Shown here: piece after piece, positions 18,317 to 25,495 of the stretch
Layout: each line of letters starts with the position of its first letter
How positions within the stretch are numbered: the stretch's first letter is position 1
NCBI RefSeq assembly: GCF_012935715.1
Contig: NZ_CP052860.1
Location: 2,604,001-2,668,000 of the forward strand
Direction of reading: 5' to 3'
DNA from: Pseudomonas sp. ADAK13
GTDB taxonomy: Bacteria; Pseudomonadota; Gammaproteobacteria; Pseudomonadales; Pseudomonadaceae
Length of the DNA: 64,000 bases
Program-made: the position numbers and the translations under genes
Notes under the pieces: generated by a model
The model's input: only the letters and a program-made list of their open reading frames with translations
Databases searched by the model: none
What the model was told of the DNA's origin: nothing

Positions 18317-18672
18317 TACTCAAACCCCACGACGGTCACGCCACAGGCGATCAGCAGGATGCCGATCAACCGCCACTTGCTCAGGCTTTCCTTGAACAGG
18401 AAACGGCCCGCAATCATGATCACCACAATATTGATGGAGCCCAGCATCACGCCCACCGACAGCGGTACCAGCGTCAGGAAGGCCAGCCACAGCACGAATT
18501 CGAATACATAGCAGATGATGCCAAGCCAGATCCACGGGCGCTTGAGCATATGGCGCCAGTGGGCCATGCCGTCATGCTCGGCGCTGGCGGAGGCTGCGGC
18601 TTTGAACGCCAACTGGCCGGACGTATCAACGATAACGTTGAGGATCCAGAGGATGATGGTTAATTGGCTCAT
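18316..18672 (-). CDS. Small EamA/SMR-type membrane transporter subunit (first of pair)
   Basis: The 118-residue protein has four hydrophobic helices (about 4-24, 45-66, 70-90, 97-116) and the block VPLSVGVMLGSINIVVIMIAGRFLFKE typical of EmrE/ArnE-like proteins. It begins the minus-strand operon; the ATG is the complement of 18670-18672. Its end touches the start of the second SMR gene. Heterodimeric SMR pairs are known for polyamine export (MdtIJ) and amino-arabinose lipid flipping (ArnEF); the sequence alone does not choose between these. Confidence 0.75.
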   Translation of the reverse strand: MSQLTIILWILNVIVDTSGQLAFKAAASASAEHDGMAHWRHMLKRPWIWLGIICYVFEFVLWLAFLTLVPLSVGVMLGSINIVVIMIAGRFLFKESLSKWRLIGILLIACGVTVVGFE

Positions 18673-18781
18673 GTGTTCCCGTGTCGTCTGCTGGTACGGC
18701 TAGTCGCTTACGATACAGGAGCATGCCGATACAGTTGCTCGAGTTTGCCGAACGAACAGCGTCTGTTCAGCTTGCGCCCGG

Positions 18782-19366
18782 TCAGGGTGGAGAGGTTTCC
18801 CCGTTCCACTCGCAATAGCAGCCTACCGCCAGGGTGTGGGTCGCATTGACCTCGCGCCCGCCTTCGAGGGCTTGCAGGATGGGTTCGATAAAGCTGTTGC
18901 TCGAATTACACGTCAGCCCTTCGCTGTACGGCCCGAAATACGCGAGCTTGCCGCTGCGGTCCCAGATGCCCACGGCGGGGCTGGCAGGCAGGTGTTGGGC
19001 GCCGGGCACGGCCTTGAGGGGCTTCATCGCGCCGAGGGTGGCGGGCAGTTGGCCGTGGCTGCCGGCTTTTTGCAGGGAGTAGAACTCCACGCCCTGGGGC
19101 GCGTACTGCTCGATCAGCTCGCCGAGGTGCTGCTGGTTGCCGACGTTGCACGGGCAGGCCGGGTCCCAGAAGTGCACCAGGCGGATGGGGCCGGGGCCGG
19201 CAAGCTCGGCGGGCAGGCTCAGGCTGTCACCGGAAAACACCGCCGTATGCTCACTGAACGCCCGCAGGTAGCGCCCCTGGAACCAGTCATACGCCGCCCA
19301 TAACACGCCGGCGCAAATAATCACGATCAGGCTGGCGAAGAGGGTGGTGCGGTAGGGCTGTCGCAT
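18782..19366 (-). CDS. Membrane-anchored thioredoxin-like protein (DUF6436)
   Basis: The 194-residue protein has one N-terminal transmembrane helix (about residues 9-27) and a periplasmic thioredoxin-like domain with HFWDPAC71-P-C73, a CxC rather than CxxC motif. Further cysteines occur at LTCNSS and VGCYC. It could act in periplasmic thiol handling. The ATG at 19366 lies 9 bases from GAGGA, whereas the upstream in-frame TTG directly abuts that sequence, so the ATG is chosen. It is divergent from the lysophospholipase-like gene. Confidence 0.78.
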   Translation of the reverse strand: MRQPYRTTLFASLIVIICAGVLWAAYDWFQGRYLRAFSEHTAVFSGDSLSLPAELAGPGPIRLVHFWDPACPCNVGNQQHLGELIEQYAPQGVEFYSLQKAGSHGQLPATLGAMKPLKAVPGAQHLPASPAVGIWDRSGKLAYFGPYSEGLTCNSSNSFIEPILQALEGGREVNATHTLAVGCYCEWNGETSPP

Positions 19367-19411
19367 CTGGATCAATCCTCGGAGGACGCGTAGCTTGCCA
19401 TGCTTGCCCTG

Positions 19412-19444
19412 ACAGATGAATATCGCGGCTCGATATTCATCTGT
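19412..19444. promoter_or_regulatory. Perfect 14-bp inverted repeat in divergent promoter
   Basis: ACAGATGAATATCG and CGATATTCATCTGT flank a 5-base spacer CGGCT. It lies between the divergent DUF6436 and hydrolase genes, where a dimeric repressor or a strong hairpin could act. It does not match the REP repeats found elsewhere in the window. Confidence 0.6.
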
Positions 19445-19457
19445 TCAACGCGTTGAA
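19444..19457. promoter_or_regulatory. 14-bp palindrome TTCAACGCGTTGAA
   Basis: A perfect palindrome that abuts the preceding inverted repeat and ends 20 bases before the hydrolase start. Its position near the start codon suggests an operator for that gene; the regulator is unknown. Confidence 0.55.
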
Positions 19458-19477
19458 GCCACAGTCTGGAAGTTCTT

Positions 19478-20419
19478 ATGCCCGTTACGTTTGACCCTGA
19501 TCATCTACGCGAAAGCTTGCAGCCCCTGGTGGACGCGCAGCCGCTTTCTGCCGAGGCCCGGGTCTACCAGCGCTTCTACGGCCTCGACCTGGCGGCCCGC
19601 AAGGTGCCGGCAACAAGCCGCCTGGGGCGCTTTGCGGTGGACGGGTTCGAGGTGGTCTGCCAGGTCTGGTGGCCGCCCGTTCCGGTGGCGACGATGTTCC
19701 TGTTCCATGGCTTCTACGACCATATGGGCCTGTACCGCAACGCCGTGGATTGGGCGCTGGACCAGGGCTTTGTGGTGATCGCCTGCGACTTGCCGGGCCA
19801 TGGCCTGTCCAGCGGCGAGCGGGCCAGCATCGATGACTTTGCGGTGTACCAGGACGTGGTGCAGGCGCTGTTTGAACAGGCCAGGGCCCTGCAATTGCCG
19901 CAGCCGTGGCATTTGTTCGGGCAAAGCACCGGCGGCGCTATCGTGGTGGATCACCTGCTGAATCACGGCGCCGACAGCCCGGCCCAGGGCAACACCTTCC
20001 TGCTGTCACCCTTGGTGCGGCCTCGCGCCTGGGGTTGGTCGCAGCTCAGTTATTACCTGCTCCGGCCGTTCGTCAAAGGTATCGCCCGGCGCTTCAGCGA
20101 TAACACCAACGACCCGCAGTTCAAGCCGTTCCTGGAGGCCGACCCGCTGCAGCCCCGGCAACTGCCGACCGCCTGGGTGGGCGCCCTGGCGCGTTGGATC
20201 AAGCGCATCGAAGCGGCGCCACGCAGTACGCGACGGCCGTTGATCGTGCAGGGCGAGGAAGACATGACGGTGGACTGGCAGCACAACCTGAAGGTGTTGC
20301 GCAGCAAATTCGACCAGCCGGAAGTATTGATGCTGCCGCGCGGCAGGCATCATTTGGCGAATGAGATTCCAGAGATTCGGCAGCAATACTTCAGGTTTCT
20401 CACCGACCACCTGAAATAA
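19478..20419 (+). CDS. Alpha/beta hydrolase, lysophospholipase/monoacylglycerol-lipase type
   Basis: This 313-residue protein has the alpha/beta-hydrolase core: oxyanion region FLFHGFYDHMG (about 75-84), CDLPGHGLSSGER and the nucleophile elbow GQS150TGG. The acidic residue is probably in VQGEEDMTVDW and the histidine in GRHHLANE. It belongs to the Hydrolase_4 (PldB-like) group, acting on lysophospholipids or monoacylglycerols. No signal peptide is visible, so it is cytoplasmic or peripheral. GGAAG precedes the ATG. Two palindromes lie directly upstream. Confidence 0.85.
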   Translation: MPVTFDPDHLRESLQPLVDAQPLSAEARVYQRFYGLDLAARKVPATSRLGRFAVDGFEVVCQVWWPPVPVATMFLFHGFYDHMGLYRNAVDWALDQGFVVIACDLPGHGLSSGERASIDDFAVYQDVVQALFEQARALQLPQPWHLFGQSTGGAIVVDHLLNHGADSPAQGNTFLLSPLVRPRAWGWSQLSYYLLRPFVKGIARRFSDNTNDPQFKPFLEADPLQPRQLPTAWVGALARWIKRIEAAPRSTRRPLIVQGEEDMTVDWQHNLKVLRSKFDQPEVLMLPRGRHHLANEIPEIRQQYFRFLTDHLK

Positions 20420-20429
20420 CGCTGTTCGC

Positions 20430-20518
20430 TGTGGGAGCTGGCTTGCCTGCGATAGCGGTGTATCAGGCCACACTTTCATTACTGACCCACCGCTATCGCA
20501 GGCAAGCCAGCTCCCACA
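20430..20518. repeat. REPIN
   Basis: Arms TGTGGGAGCTGGCTTGCCTG (20430 onward) and its complement ending at 20518; the stem continues into GATAGCGGTG/CACCGCTATC. It lies between convergent gene ends and stops 5 bases before the DUF2059 gene. Confidence 0.92.
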
Positions 20519-20522
20519 TCGT

Positions 20523-21275
20523 TTACGGTGCCAGGCTTGAGGTGCTTTGGCCGACGGCCAGCCCGGCCCGAATCGCCGCCAGAGCCGCCTTGTAGTAAGC
20601 CTTGCCATCCGGCGACTCCGCGAACGTCGCGAACTCTTCCAGCTCCGGGTCGGACAAATCCCGGTAGACGTACAGCAGCGTGTTGTTCAGGTCATTGCCA
20701 ATCTGCTGCATCAGCCGCTCGCGCTGACCGTTCAACATGCCTTGGGCCTGACCGCCGCCCAACAGGCCGGGAATCATCTGGCTCAAACTGTCGGCGGCCA
20801 CACCGGCGATCGCCAGGCTGACCTCAGCCCCGGCTTCCCGCGCGGGCAGGGCCTGGGCCAGGTGGCCGATGATCAGGCTGCGGGTGGCGTCGGCTTCCAT
20901 ATGCGGCAAGCCCTGGGCATTCTTCGCCAGTTGATCGCGACGGGTCGCCAGCAGCTCGGCGGCGACAATCTTGCGGCCAAGGGGCGACTGGAAAAAGGCC
21001 AGGGCCGGCTTTGGGTCTGCCAGGTTCTTGCGCAGTTGTGCCTCGGCCCGCTGGTCTACCGACTGGGGCGCAAAGCGTTTATTGCTGTTATCCACCAGCG
21101 CCTGATACACGGCGGGCGGCAAGCTGTTGCGGTAGCGTTGCTGGGCGGCACTGAGGGCGTCATTAAAATGCGCGCGCTGGTCTGCCCAGCCGGCGACCTT
21201 GTACAACTGGTCATGGCCGTCTGCCCAAGCGGGCAAAACGCAGAACATCAGCAGGGAAAAAAACAAACGACGCAT
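20523..21275 (-). CDS. Secreted DUF2059-domain protein
   Basis: The 250-residue protein has a signal peptide (MRRLFFSLLMFCVLPAWA, cleavage near residue 18). The C-terminal part contains YRDLSDPELEEFATFAESPDGKAYYKA (about 207-233), the characteristic DUF2059 block; the first half repeats similar helices. Function is unknown in the family, and a periplasmic location is likely. The stop lies a few bases from a REPIN. The ATG follows the complement of AGGAGTCCC, a good ribosome site. Confidence 0.8.
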   Translation of the reverse strand: MRRLFFSLLMFCVLPAWADGHDQLYKVAGWADQRAHFNDALSAAQQRYRNSLPPAVYQALVDNSNKRFAPQSVDQRAEAQLRKNLADPKPALAFFQSPLGRKIVAAELLATRRDQLAKNAQGLPHMEADATRSLIIGHLAQALPAREAGAEVSLAIAGVAADSLSQMIPGLLGGGQAQGMLNGQRERLMQQIGNDLNNTLLYVYRDLSDPELEEFATFAESPDGKAYYKAALAAIRAGLAVGQSTSSLAP

Positions 21276-21397
21276 AGGGACTCCTGTCAGTCGGCCACTA
21301 TTGTCCGTGTCGGGCGTAGGATTTGTCGAGAAATCCTATCGGTCATCTGACTAAAGTGTATTCAGACGCTCGGCGGCTCTGTCGGATTCACAGGCGT

Positions 21398-22039
21398 ATG
21401 GATACTATGCGCGCCATGCCCATACCCTCCGATCACCCGCTGCTGTTACGCATTGTCGATGACCTGGCCGCACAAGGCTGGTCGCAGCAGAATATCTTCC
21501 TGCCCGAGGCTCTGACCCTCGAACTCGCGGCTGAGTGCCATAAACGCGCCGCTGAAGGTGAATTGGCACCGGCAGCCGTCGGACGCGGGCCGTCCCAGGA
21601 GATTCGCGAGGGCATTCGGGGTGACCATATCCAGTGGCTGGAGCCGGGCGAAGTGGTGGCCTGCGACAACTACCTGGAGTTGATGGACAGCCTGCGGGTG
21701 GCGATGAACCGGGGTCTGTTCCTGGGCCTGGAAGACTTCGAAAGCCACTTCGCGATGTACCCGCCGGGGGCGTTTTACCTCAGGCATGTGGACCGCTTTC
21801 GCGACGACGACCGGCGCATGGTGTCGGCGGTGATCTACTTGAACAACGCCTGGCTACCGGAGCACGGTGGCCAGTTGCGCATGTACCTCAAGGGCGACGT
21901 CGAATACGATGTGGTGCCCACCGGCGGTTGCCTGGTGGTGTTCCTGTCGGGGGAAATCCCCCATGAAGTCCTGCCCGCCACCCGCGAACGCCTGTCCCTC
22001 ACCGGCTGGTTTCGCCGGCGGGGTAACGAGCCGTTCTGA
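21398..22039 (+). CDS. Fe(II)/2-oxoglutarate-dependent oxygenase
   Basis: The 213-residue protein has the jelly-roll iron-binding triad H130-x-D132...H189 (blocks YLRHVDRF and GEIPHEVLP) and R198 for 2-oxoglutarate (ATRERLSLTGWF). Arrangement and size match prolyl-4-hydroxylase-like bacterial 2OG oxygenases. The start is uncertain: ATGs at 21398, 21407 and 21416 are in frame, and a further start at 21323 would add a basic, unlikely leader. The stop overlaps the DUF523 gene by one base, so the two are translationally coupled. Substrate unknown. Confidence 0.8.
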   Translation: MDTMRAMPIPSDHPLLLRIVDDLAAQGWSQQNIFLPEALTLELAAECHKRAAEGELAPAAVGRGPSQEIREGIRGDHIQWLEPGEVVACDNYLELMDSLRVAMNRGLFLGLEDFESHFAMYPPGAFYLRHVDRFRDDDRRMVSAVIYLNNAWLPEHGGQLRMYLKGDVEYDVVPTGGCLVVFLSGEIPHEVLPATRERLSLTGWFRRRGNEPF

Positions 22040-22536
22040 TGATGCAAAAGATTCTGGTCAGCCGCTGCCTGCTGGGGCACCGGGTACGCTACGACGGAGG
22101 GGCCAGCGGGCCTTTCGACCAATTGGCCGCGTGGCAGGCCGAAGGGCGAGTGGTTGCCGTGTGCCCGGAAGTGGCGGGTGGCTTGCCGACGCCGCGCCCG
22201 TCTGCCGAGATTCCGGGCGGGCAGGGGGTTGATGTCTGGGAGGGTCGCGCCCAGGTGCTGACGGCCCTGGGCGAAGACTTCAGCGAAGCCTTTCTCGAGG
22301 GTGCCCGCCAGGCGCTGGCGTTGGTGCAACGCCACGACATCCGTATCGCCGTGCTCAAGGCCAACAGCCCGTCCTGCGGCAACCTGCTGACCTATGACGG
22401 CACGTTTACCGGCGTGAAGGTGACCGGCGAAGGCGTGACGGCGGCGCTGCTCAAGCGCCATGGGGTGCTGGTGTTCAGTGAGCTGGAGTTGCCTGAAGCG
22501 GCGGCGGCCCTGGCAAAACTCTCAAGCCCGACATAG
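22039..22536 (+). CDS. DUF523-domain protein
   Basis: The 165-residue protein has the DUF523 blocks ILVSRCLLGHRVRYDGG, VAVCPEVAGGLPTPRPSAEI and AVLKANSPSCGN, with conserved Cys residues at about 10, 42 and 116. The family is uncharacterised; the invariant cysteines suggest thiol chemistry or metal binding. The start overlaps the oxygenase stop (TGATG); ATG 22042 would differ by one residue. The pairing with an iron-dependent oxygenase is of interest. Confidence 0.82.
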   Translation: MMQKILVSRCLLGHRVRYDGGASGPFDQLAAWQAEGRVVAVCPEVAGGLPTPRPSAEIPGGQGVDVWEGRAQVLTALGEDFSEAFLEGARQALALVQRHDIRIAVLKANSPSCGNLLTYDGTFTGVKVTGEGVTAALLKRHGVLVFSELELPEAAAALAKLSSPT

Positions 22537-22543
22537 ATCAAAA

Positions 22544-22632
22544 TGTGGGAGCTGGCTTGCCTGCGATAGCAGTGTATCAGCCTACATTTTTGGTGCTGAC
22601 CCACCGCTATCACAGGCAAGCCAGCTCCTACA
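22544..22632. repeat. REPIN
   Basis: Arms TGTGGGAGCTGGCTTGCCTG and the complement ending AGCTCCTACA, with the inner stem GATAGCAGTG/CACCGCTATC imperfect. It lies between the convergent DUF523 and solute-binding-protein genes. Confidence 0.9.
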
Positions 22633-22645
22633 CTGACCGAGTCGT

Positions 22646-23425
22646 TTATTCGGCCTTGGCCACTGGCTTGCTCGCATCCATCCCGAACCATTTCTCCGAC
22701 AGCGCCGTCAGCCGGCCATCGGCCTTCACCCGTTGCAGGGCCTTGTCCAGGCTGGCCTTGAACGCCGGGTTACCTTTCTGGAACGGAATCGCCAGGCTCA
22801 ACGTCGGGCCCACATCTGCGCCTCCCTTCACCGGTAACTCGCTGTCGCGAATCGCGTAGGGAATCAGCAACCGGTCACTGATGGCCGCGTCGATCTGTTG
22901 GTCGGCGACGTCCTTGATCGGCTGTTTGGCATCGGCATAACTGCGCAAATCAACGCCTTCGGCAGTGCGCGCCTGCTCGACAAACTGACTGCCCTGGGCC
23001 ACGCCCAATGCCTTGCCCTTGAGCGCTGCAAAGCTGCCCAGCGGGCGTTGTTCCTGCTTGCGCACGATCAGCTGTGCGCTGGAGTAGCTGTAGGGCTCGC
23101 TGAAGTCGAAACGATCCGCCAGTTCAGGAGTCATAGCGATATGGTTGATTGCCACGTCGTACTTGGCGCTTTCCACGCCGGGCAGCAAGTCGGCGGCATC
23201 GACGGTGATAAAGGAGGGGCGTACGTCCATTTCCTTGGCCAGTAATTCACCCAGCTCCACTTCAAAGCCGGTGAGTTTGTCGCCTTCCTTGAAGTTGAAT
23301 GGCGGGGTATTGGCTTCCAGGGCGATGCGCAGTTCCCCACGGTCAAACACATCGTCGATCAGTTCGGCATGGGCCAAGGGGCTCATAAGGGGCAGTAAAA
23401 GTAACAGGCCAGGCAGGAAACGCAT
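22646..23425 (-). CDS. Periplasmic amino-acid-type solute-binding protein (SBP_bac_3)
   Basis: The 259-residue protein has a signal peptide (about residues 1-20, ending LAHA) and the family-3 binding fold: GELRIALEANTPPFNF, KLTGFEVELGELLAKEM, YDVAINHIAMTPERAD-like block and GKALGVAQGSQ. It would bind a polar amino acid or a cystine-like ligand in the periplasm. No ABC permease or ATPase gene is adjacent, so it either works with a transporter encoded elsewhere or serves as a sensor. The ATG is the complement of 23423-23425, preceded by AGGAGAG. Confidence 0.85.
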   Translation of the reverse strand: MRFLPGLLLLLPLMSPLAHAELIDDVFDRGELRIALEANTPPFNFKEGDKLTGFEVELGELLAKEMDVRPSFITVDAADLLPGVESAKYDVAINHIAMTPELADRFDFSEPYSYSSAQLIVRKQEQRPLGSFAALKGKALGVAQGSQFVEQARTAEGVDLRSYADAKQPIKDVADQQIDAAISDRLLIPYAIRDSELPVKGGADVGPTLSLAIPFQKGNPAFKASLDKALQRVKADGRLTALSEKWFGMDASKPVAKAE

Positions 23426-23559
23426 GGTCTCTCCTAAAGAATTCGAATGAGCGAGGCGTTGTTCAAGCTCGCTTTGCTATGGTGTTGAGTGCCTTGGACA
23501 GCAATTTGTCGCGAAGTTGTCATAACCCTACAGATTTCCCGGAAAAACTGGAGAAGTGA

Positions 23560-24000
23560 ATGAAAGCTCTTTTGTCTCGTGCAACCCTGGCCAGCCTGCT
23601 ATTGGGCGCTTCGATGCTGGCAACCGCCGCCGATGGCATCCCGCGTAGCGCGCCGCCTGAAGGTGCCAAGGTGTTTATCGTGTCGCCGAAAGATGGCGCC
23701 ACCGTCGATAAGACCTTCACCGTGAAATTCGGCATGGAAGGCCTGAAACTGGCACCGGCCACCAGCCAGGACCCGGGCACCGGCCACCACCACCTGCTGA
23801 TCGACCAGAAAGAATTGCCTGACGCCAGCGTGCCGATCCCGGCCACCGACACCGTGATCCACTACGGCAAGGCCCAGACCGAAACCGAGCTGACCCTCAC
23901 CCCGGGCAAACACACCCTGCAACTGGTCGCCGGCGACAAACTGCACATGCAGTTCAACCCGACTGTAGCCTCGAAAGTCATCACGGTTAACGTCAAGTAA
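23560..24000 (+). CDS. Secreted DUF4399-domain protein
   Basis: This 146-residue protein has a signal peptide (about residues 1-23, ending LATAA) and one DUF4399 domain with the histidine cluster TGHHHLLID and KLHMQFNP. The fold is Ig-like and the family is often called ATPase or rod-shape-determining-protein-like without evidence. The histidines could bind metal; that is inference. A strong bidirectional terminator follows at 24014-24046. Confidence 0.82.
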   Translation: MKALLSRATLASLLLGASMLATAADGIPRSAPPEGAKVFIVSPKDGATVDKTFTVKFGMEGLKLAPATSQDPGTGHHHLLIDQKELPDASVPIPATDTVIHYGKAQTETELTLTPGKHTLQLVAGDKLHMQFNPTVASKVITVNVK

Positions 24001-24013
24001 GATTTGTTCAGAC

Positions 24014-24046
24014 AAAAAAAGGGAGACCCGAGGGTCTCCCTTTTTT
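24014..24046. terminator. Bidirectional Rho-independent terminator
   Basis: A 9-bp stem GGGAGACCC/GGGTCTCCC with a 2-base loop, preceded by seven A and followed by six T. It serves both the DUF4399 gene and the convergent serA gene. Confidence 0.93.
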
Positions 24047-24061
24047 GTGCGCGTTTAACGA

Positions 24062-25291
24062 TTAGAACAACACGCGGCTACGGATAGTGCCGTTGATGTG
24101 TTGCAGCTTCTCTTGCGCCAGGTCCGAGTACTCGGCGTCTACGTCGATTACTACGTAGCCGACTTTCTCGTTGGTCTGCAGGAACTGACCGGAAATGTTG
24201 ATGCCGTTTTCCGCGAAGACCTTGTTGATCTCCATCATCACGCCAGGGATGTTCTGGTGGATGTGCAGCAGACGGTGCTTGCCAGGGTGAGCCGGCAGCG
24301 CTACTTCCGGGAAGTTGACCGAGGACACCGACGTACCGTTGTCGCTGTACTTGACCAGTTTCTCCGACACTTCCAGGCCGATGTTGGCTTGGGCTTCAGC
24401 GGTGGAACCGCCGATGTGTGGGGTCAGGATCACGTTGTCCAGGCCACGCAGCGGGCTTTCGAAGATGTCGTCGTTAGAGCGCGGCTCTACCGGGAACACG
24501 TCGATGGCGGCGCCGATCAGGTGCTTGTCCTTGATCGCGTCGGCCAGGGCGTCCAGCTCGACCACGGTGCCGCGTGCGGCGTTGATCAGGATCCCGCCCT
24601 TCTTGATGGCGCGGATTTCCTTCTCGCCGATCATCCACTGGGTCTCAGCGGTTTCCGGTACGTGCAGGGTCACGATGTCGGACATACCCAGCAGCTCGGT
24701 CAGGCTCGACACCTGAGTGGCGTTGCCCAGCGGCAGCTTGGTCAGGGTGTCGTAGAAGAACACCTGCATGCCCAGGCCTTCGGCCAATACCGACAGTTGA
24801 GTGCCGATCGAGCCGTAACCGACGATACCCAGCTTCTTGCCGCGGATTTCGAAGGAGTTGGCTGCGCTCTTGATCCAGCCGCCACGGTGGCAGGAAGCGT
24901 TCTTCTCGGGAATGCCGCGCAACAGCAGGATCGCCTCGGCCAATACCAGTTCGGCTACGGAACGGGTGTTGGAGTACGGTGCGTTGAACACCGCGATGCC
25001 GCGCTCGCGCGCTGCGTTGAGGTCGACCTGGTTGGTGCCGATGCAGAAACAGCCGACAGCCACCAACTTCTTGGCGTGATCGAAGATCTCTTCGGTCAGC
25101 TGAGTACGGGAGCGAATGCCGATAAAGTGCGCGTCGGCGATCTTTTCCTTTAACTGGGCTTCCGGCAGAGAACTGGTGATGTACTCAATGCTGGAGTACC
25201 CAGCGGCTTTCAGAACGTCGACAGCCGATGGGTGGACGCCTTCCAGAAGAAGGAACTTGATCTTGCTCTTATCGAGAGAAGTCTTGCTCAT
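24062..25291 (-). CDS. serA: D-3-phosphoglycerate dehydrogenase
   Basis: The 409-residue enzyme catalyses the first step of serine synthesis, oxidising 3-phosphoglycerate with NAD. It has the Rossmann motif KLGIVGYGSIGTQLS (about 152-166), the substrate-side NAARGTVVE, the catalytic LTPHIGGSTAEAQ histidine and a C-terminal ACT domain (about 340-409). Length matches the short E. coli-type SerA. It is divergent from the D-2-hydroxyglutarate dehydrogenase gene; SerA can reduce 2-oxoglutarate to D-2-hydroxyglutarate, and that neighbour reoxidises the product, so the gene pair makes metabolic sense. Confidence 0.96.
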   Translation of the reverse strand: MSKTSLDKSKIKFLLLEGVHPSAVDVLKAAGYSSIEYITSSLPEAQLKEKIADAHFIGIRSRTQLTEEIFDHAKKLVAVGCFCIGTNQVDLNAARERGIAVFNAPYSNTRSVAELVLAEAILLLRGIPEKNASCHRGGWIKSAANSFEIRGKKLGIVGYGSIGTQLSVLAEGLGMQVFFYDTLTKLPLGNATQVSSLTELLGMSDIVTLHVPETAETQWMIGEKEIRAIKKGGILINAARGTVVELDALADAIKDKHLIGAAIDVFPVEPRSNDDIFESPLRGLDNVILTPHIGGSTAEAQANIGLEVSEKLVKYSDNGTSVSSVNFPEVALPAHPGKHRLLHIHQNIPGVMMEINKVFAENGINISGQFLQTNEKVGYVVIDVDAEYSDLAQEKLQHINGTIRSRVLF

Positions 25292-25406
25292 CTGCGTAAA
25301 CCTGTATCCCGGAGAAAAATGGCAGGGAATCGAGCAGCGCGAGCTGACCCGGACGGCAGGAAAGCCGTCACCGCAGAACGCCCTTGGGCACTATCCTGCG
25401 GGGGCG

Positions 25407-25420
25407 GTATGCTAGCATAC
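25407..25420. promoter_or_regulatory. 14-bp palindrome between serA and D2HGDH genes
   Basis: GTATGCTAGCATAC is perfectly symmetrical and sits in the 204-base divergent promoter region, 76 bases before the dehydrogenase start. It could be an operator for either gene; no regulator gene is adjacent. Confidence 0.5.
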
Positions 25421-25495
25421 GTGCCCCGCTAAACACCCATTCCTGCGACGTGAAGCGTTCTCAGGATGACCATGAATTGTTCGAGAGTTCTGTCG

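Noticed and set aside
22545..22859. Short open frame beginning in the REPIN (MGAGLPAIAV...)
   Set aside because: This leader is a translation of the REP sequence and recurs at other copies; the rest is antisense to the binding-protein gene.
25466..25495. Earlier ATG for the D-2-hydroxyglutarate dehydrogenase
   Set aside because: The start at 25496 puts the metal and catalytic residues at exactly the recalled positions 374, 381, 420 and 421 and gives the expected 464 residues.
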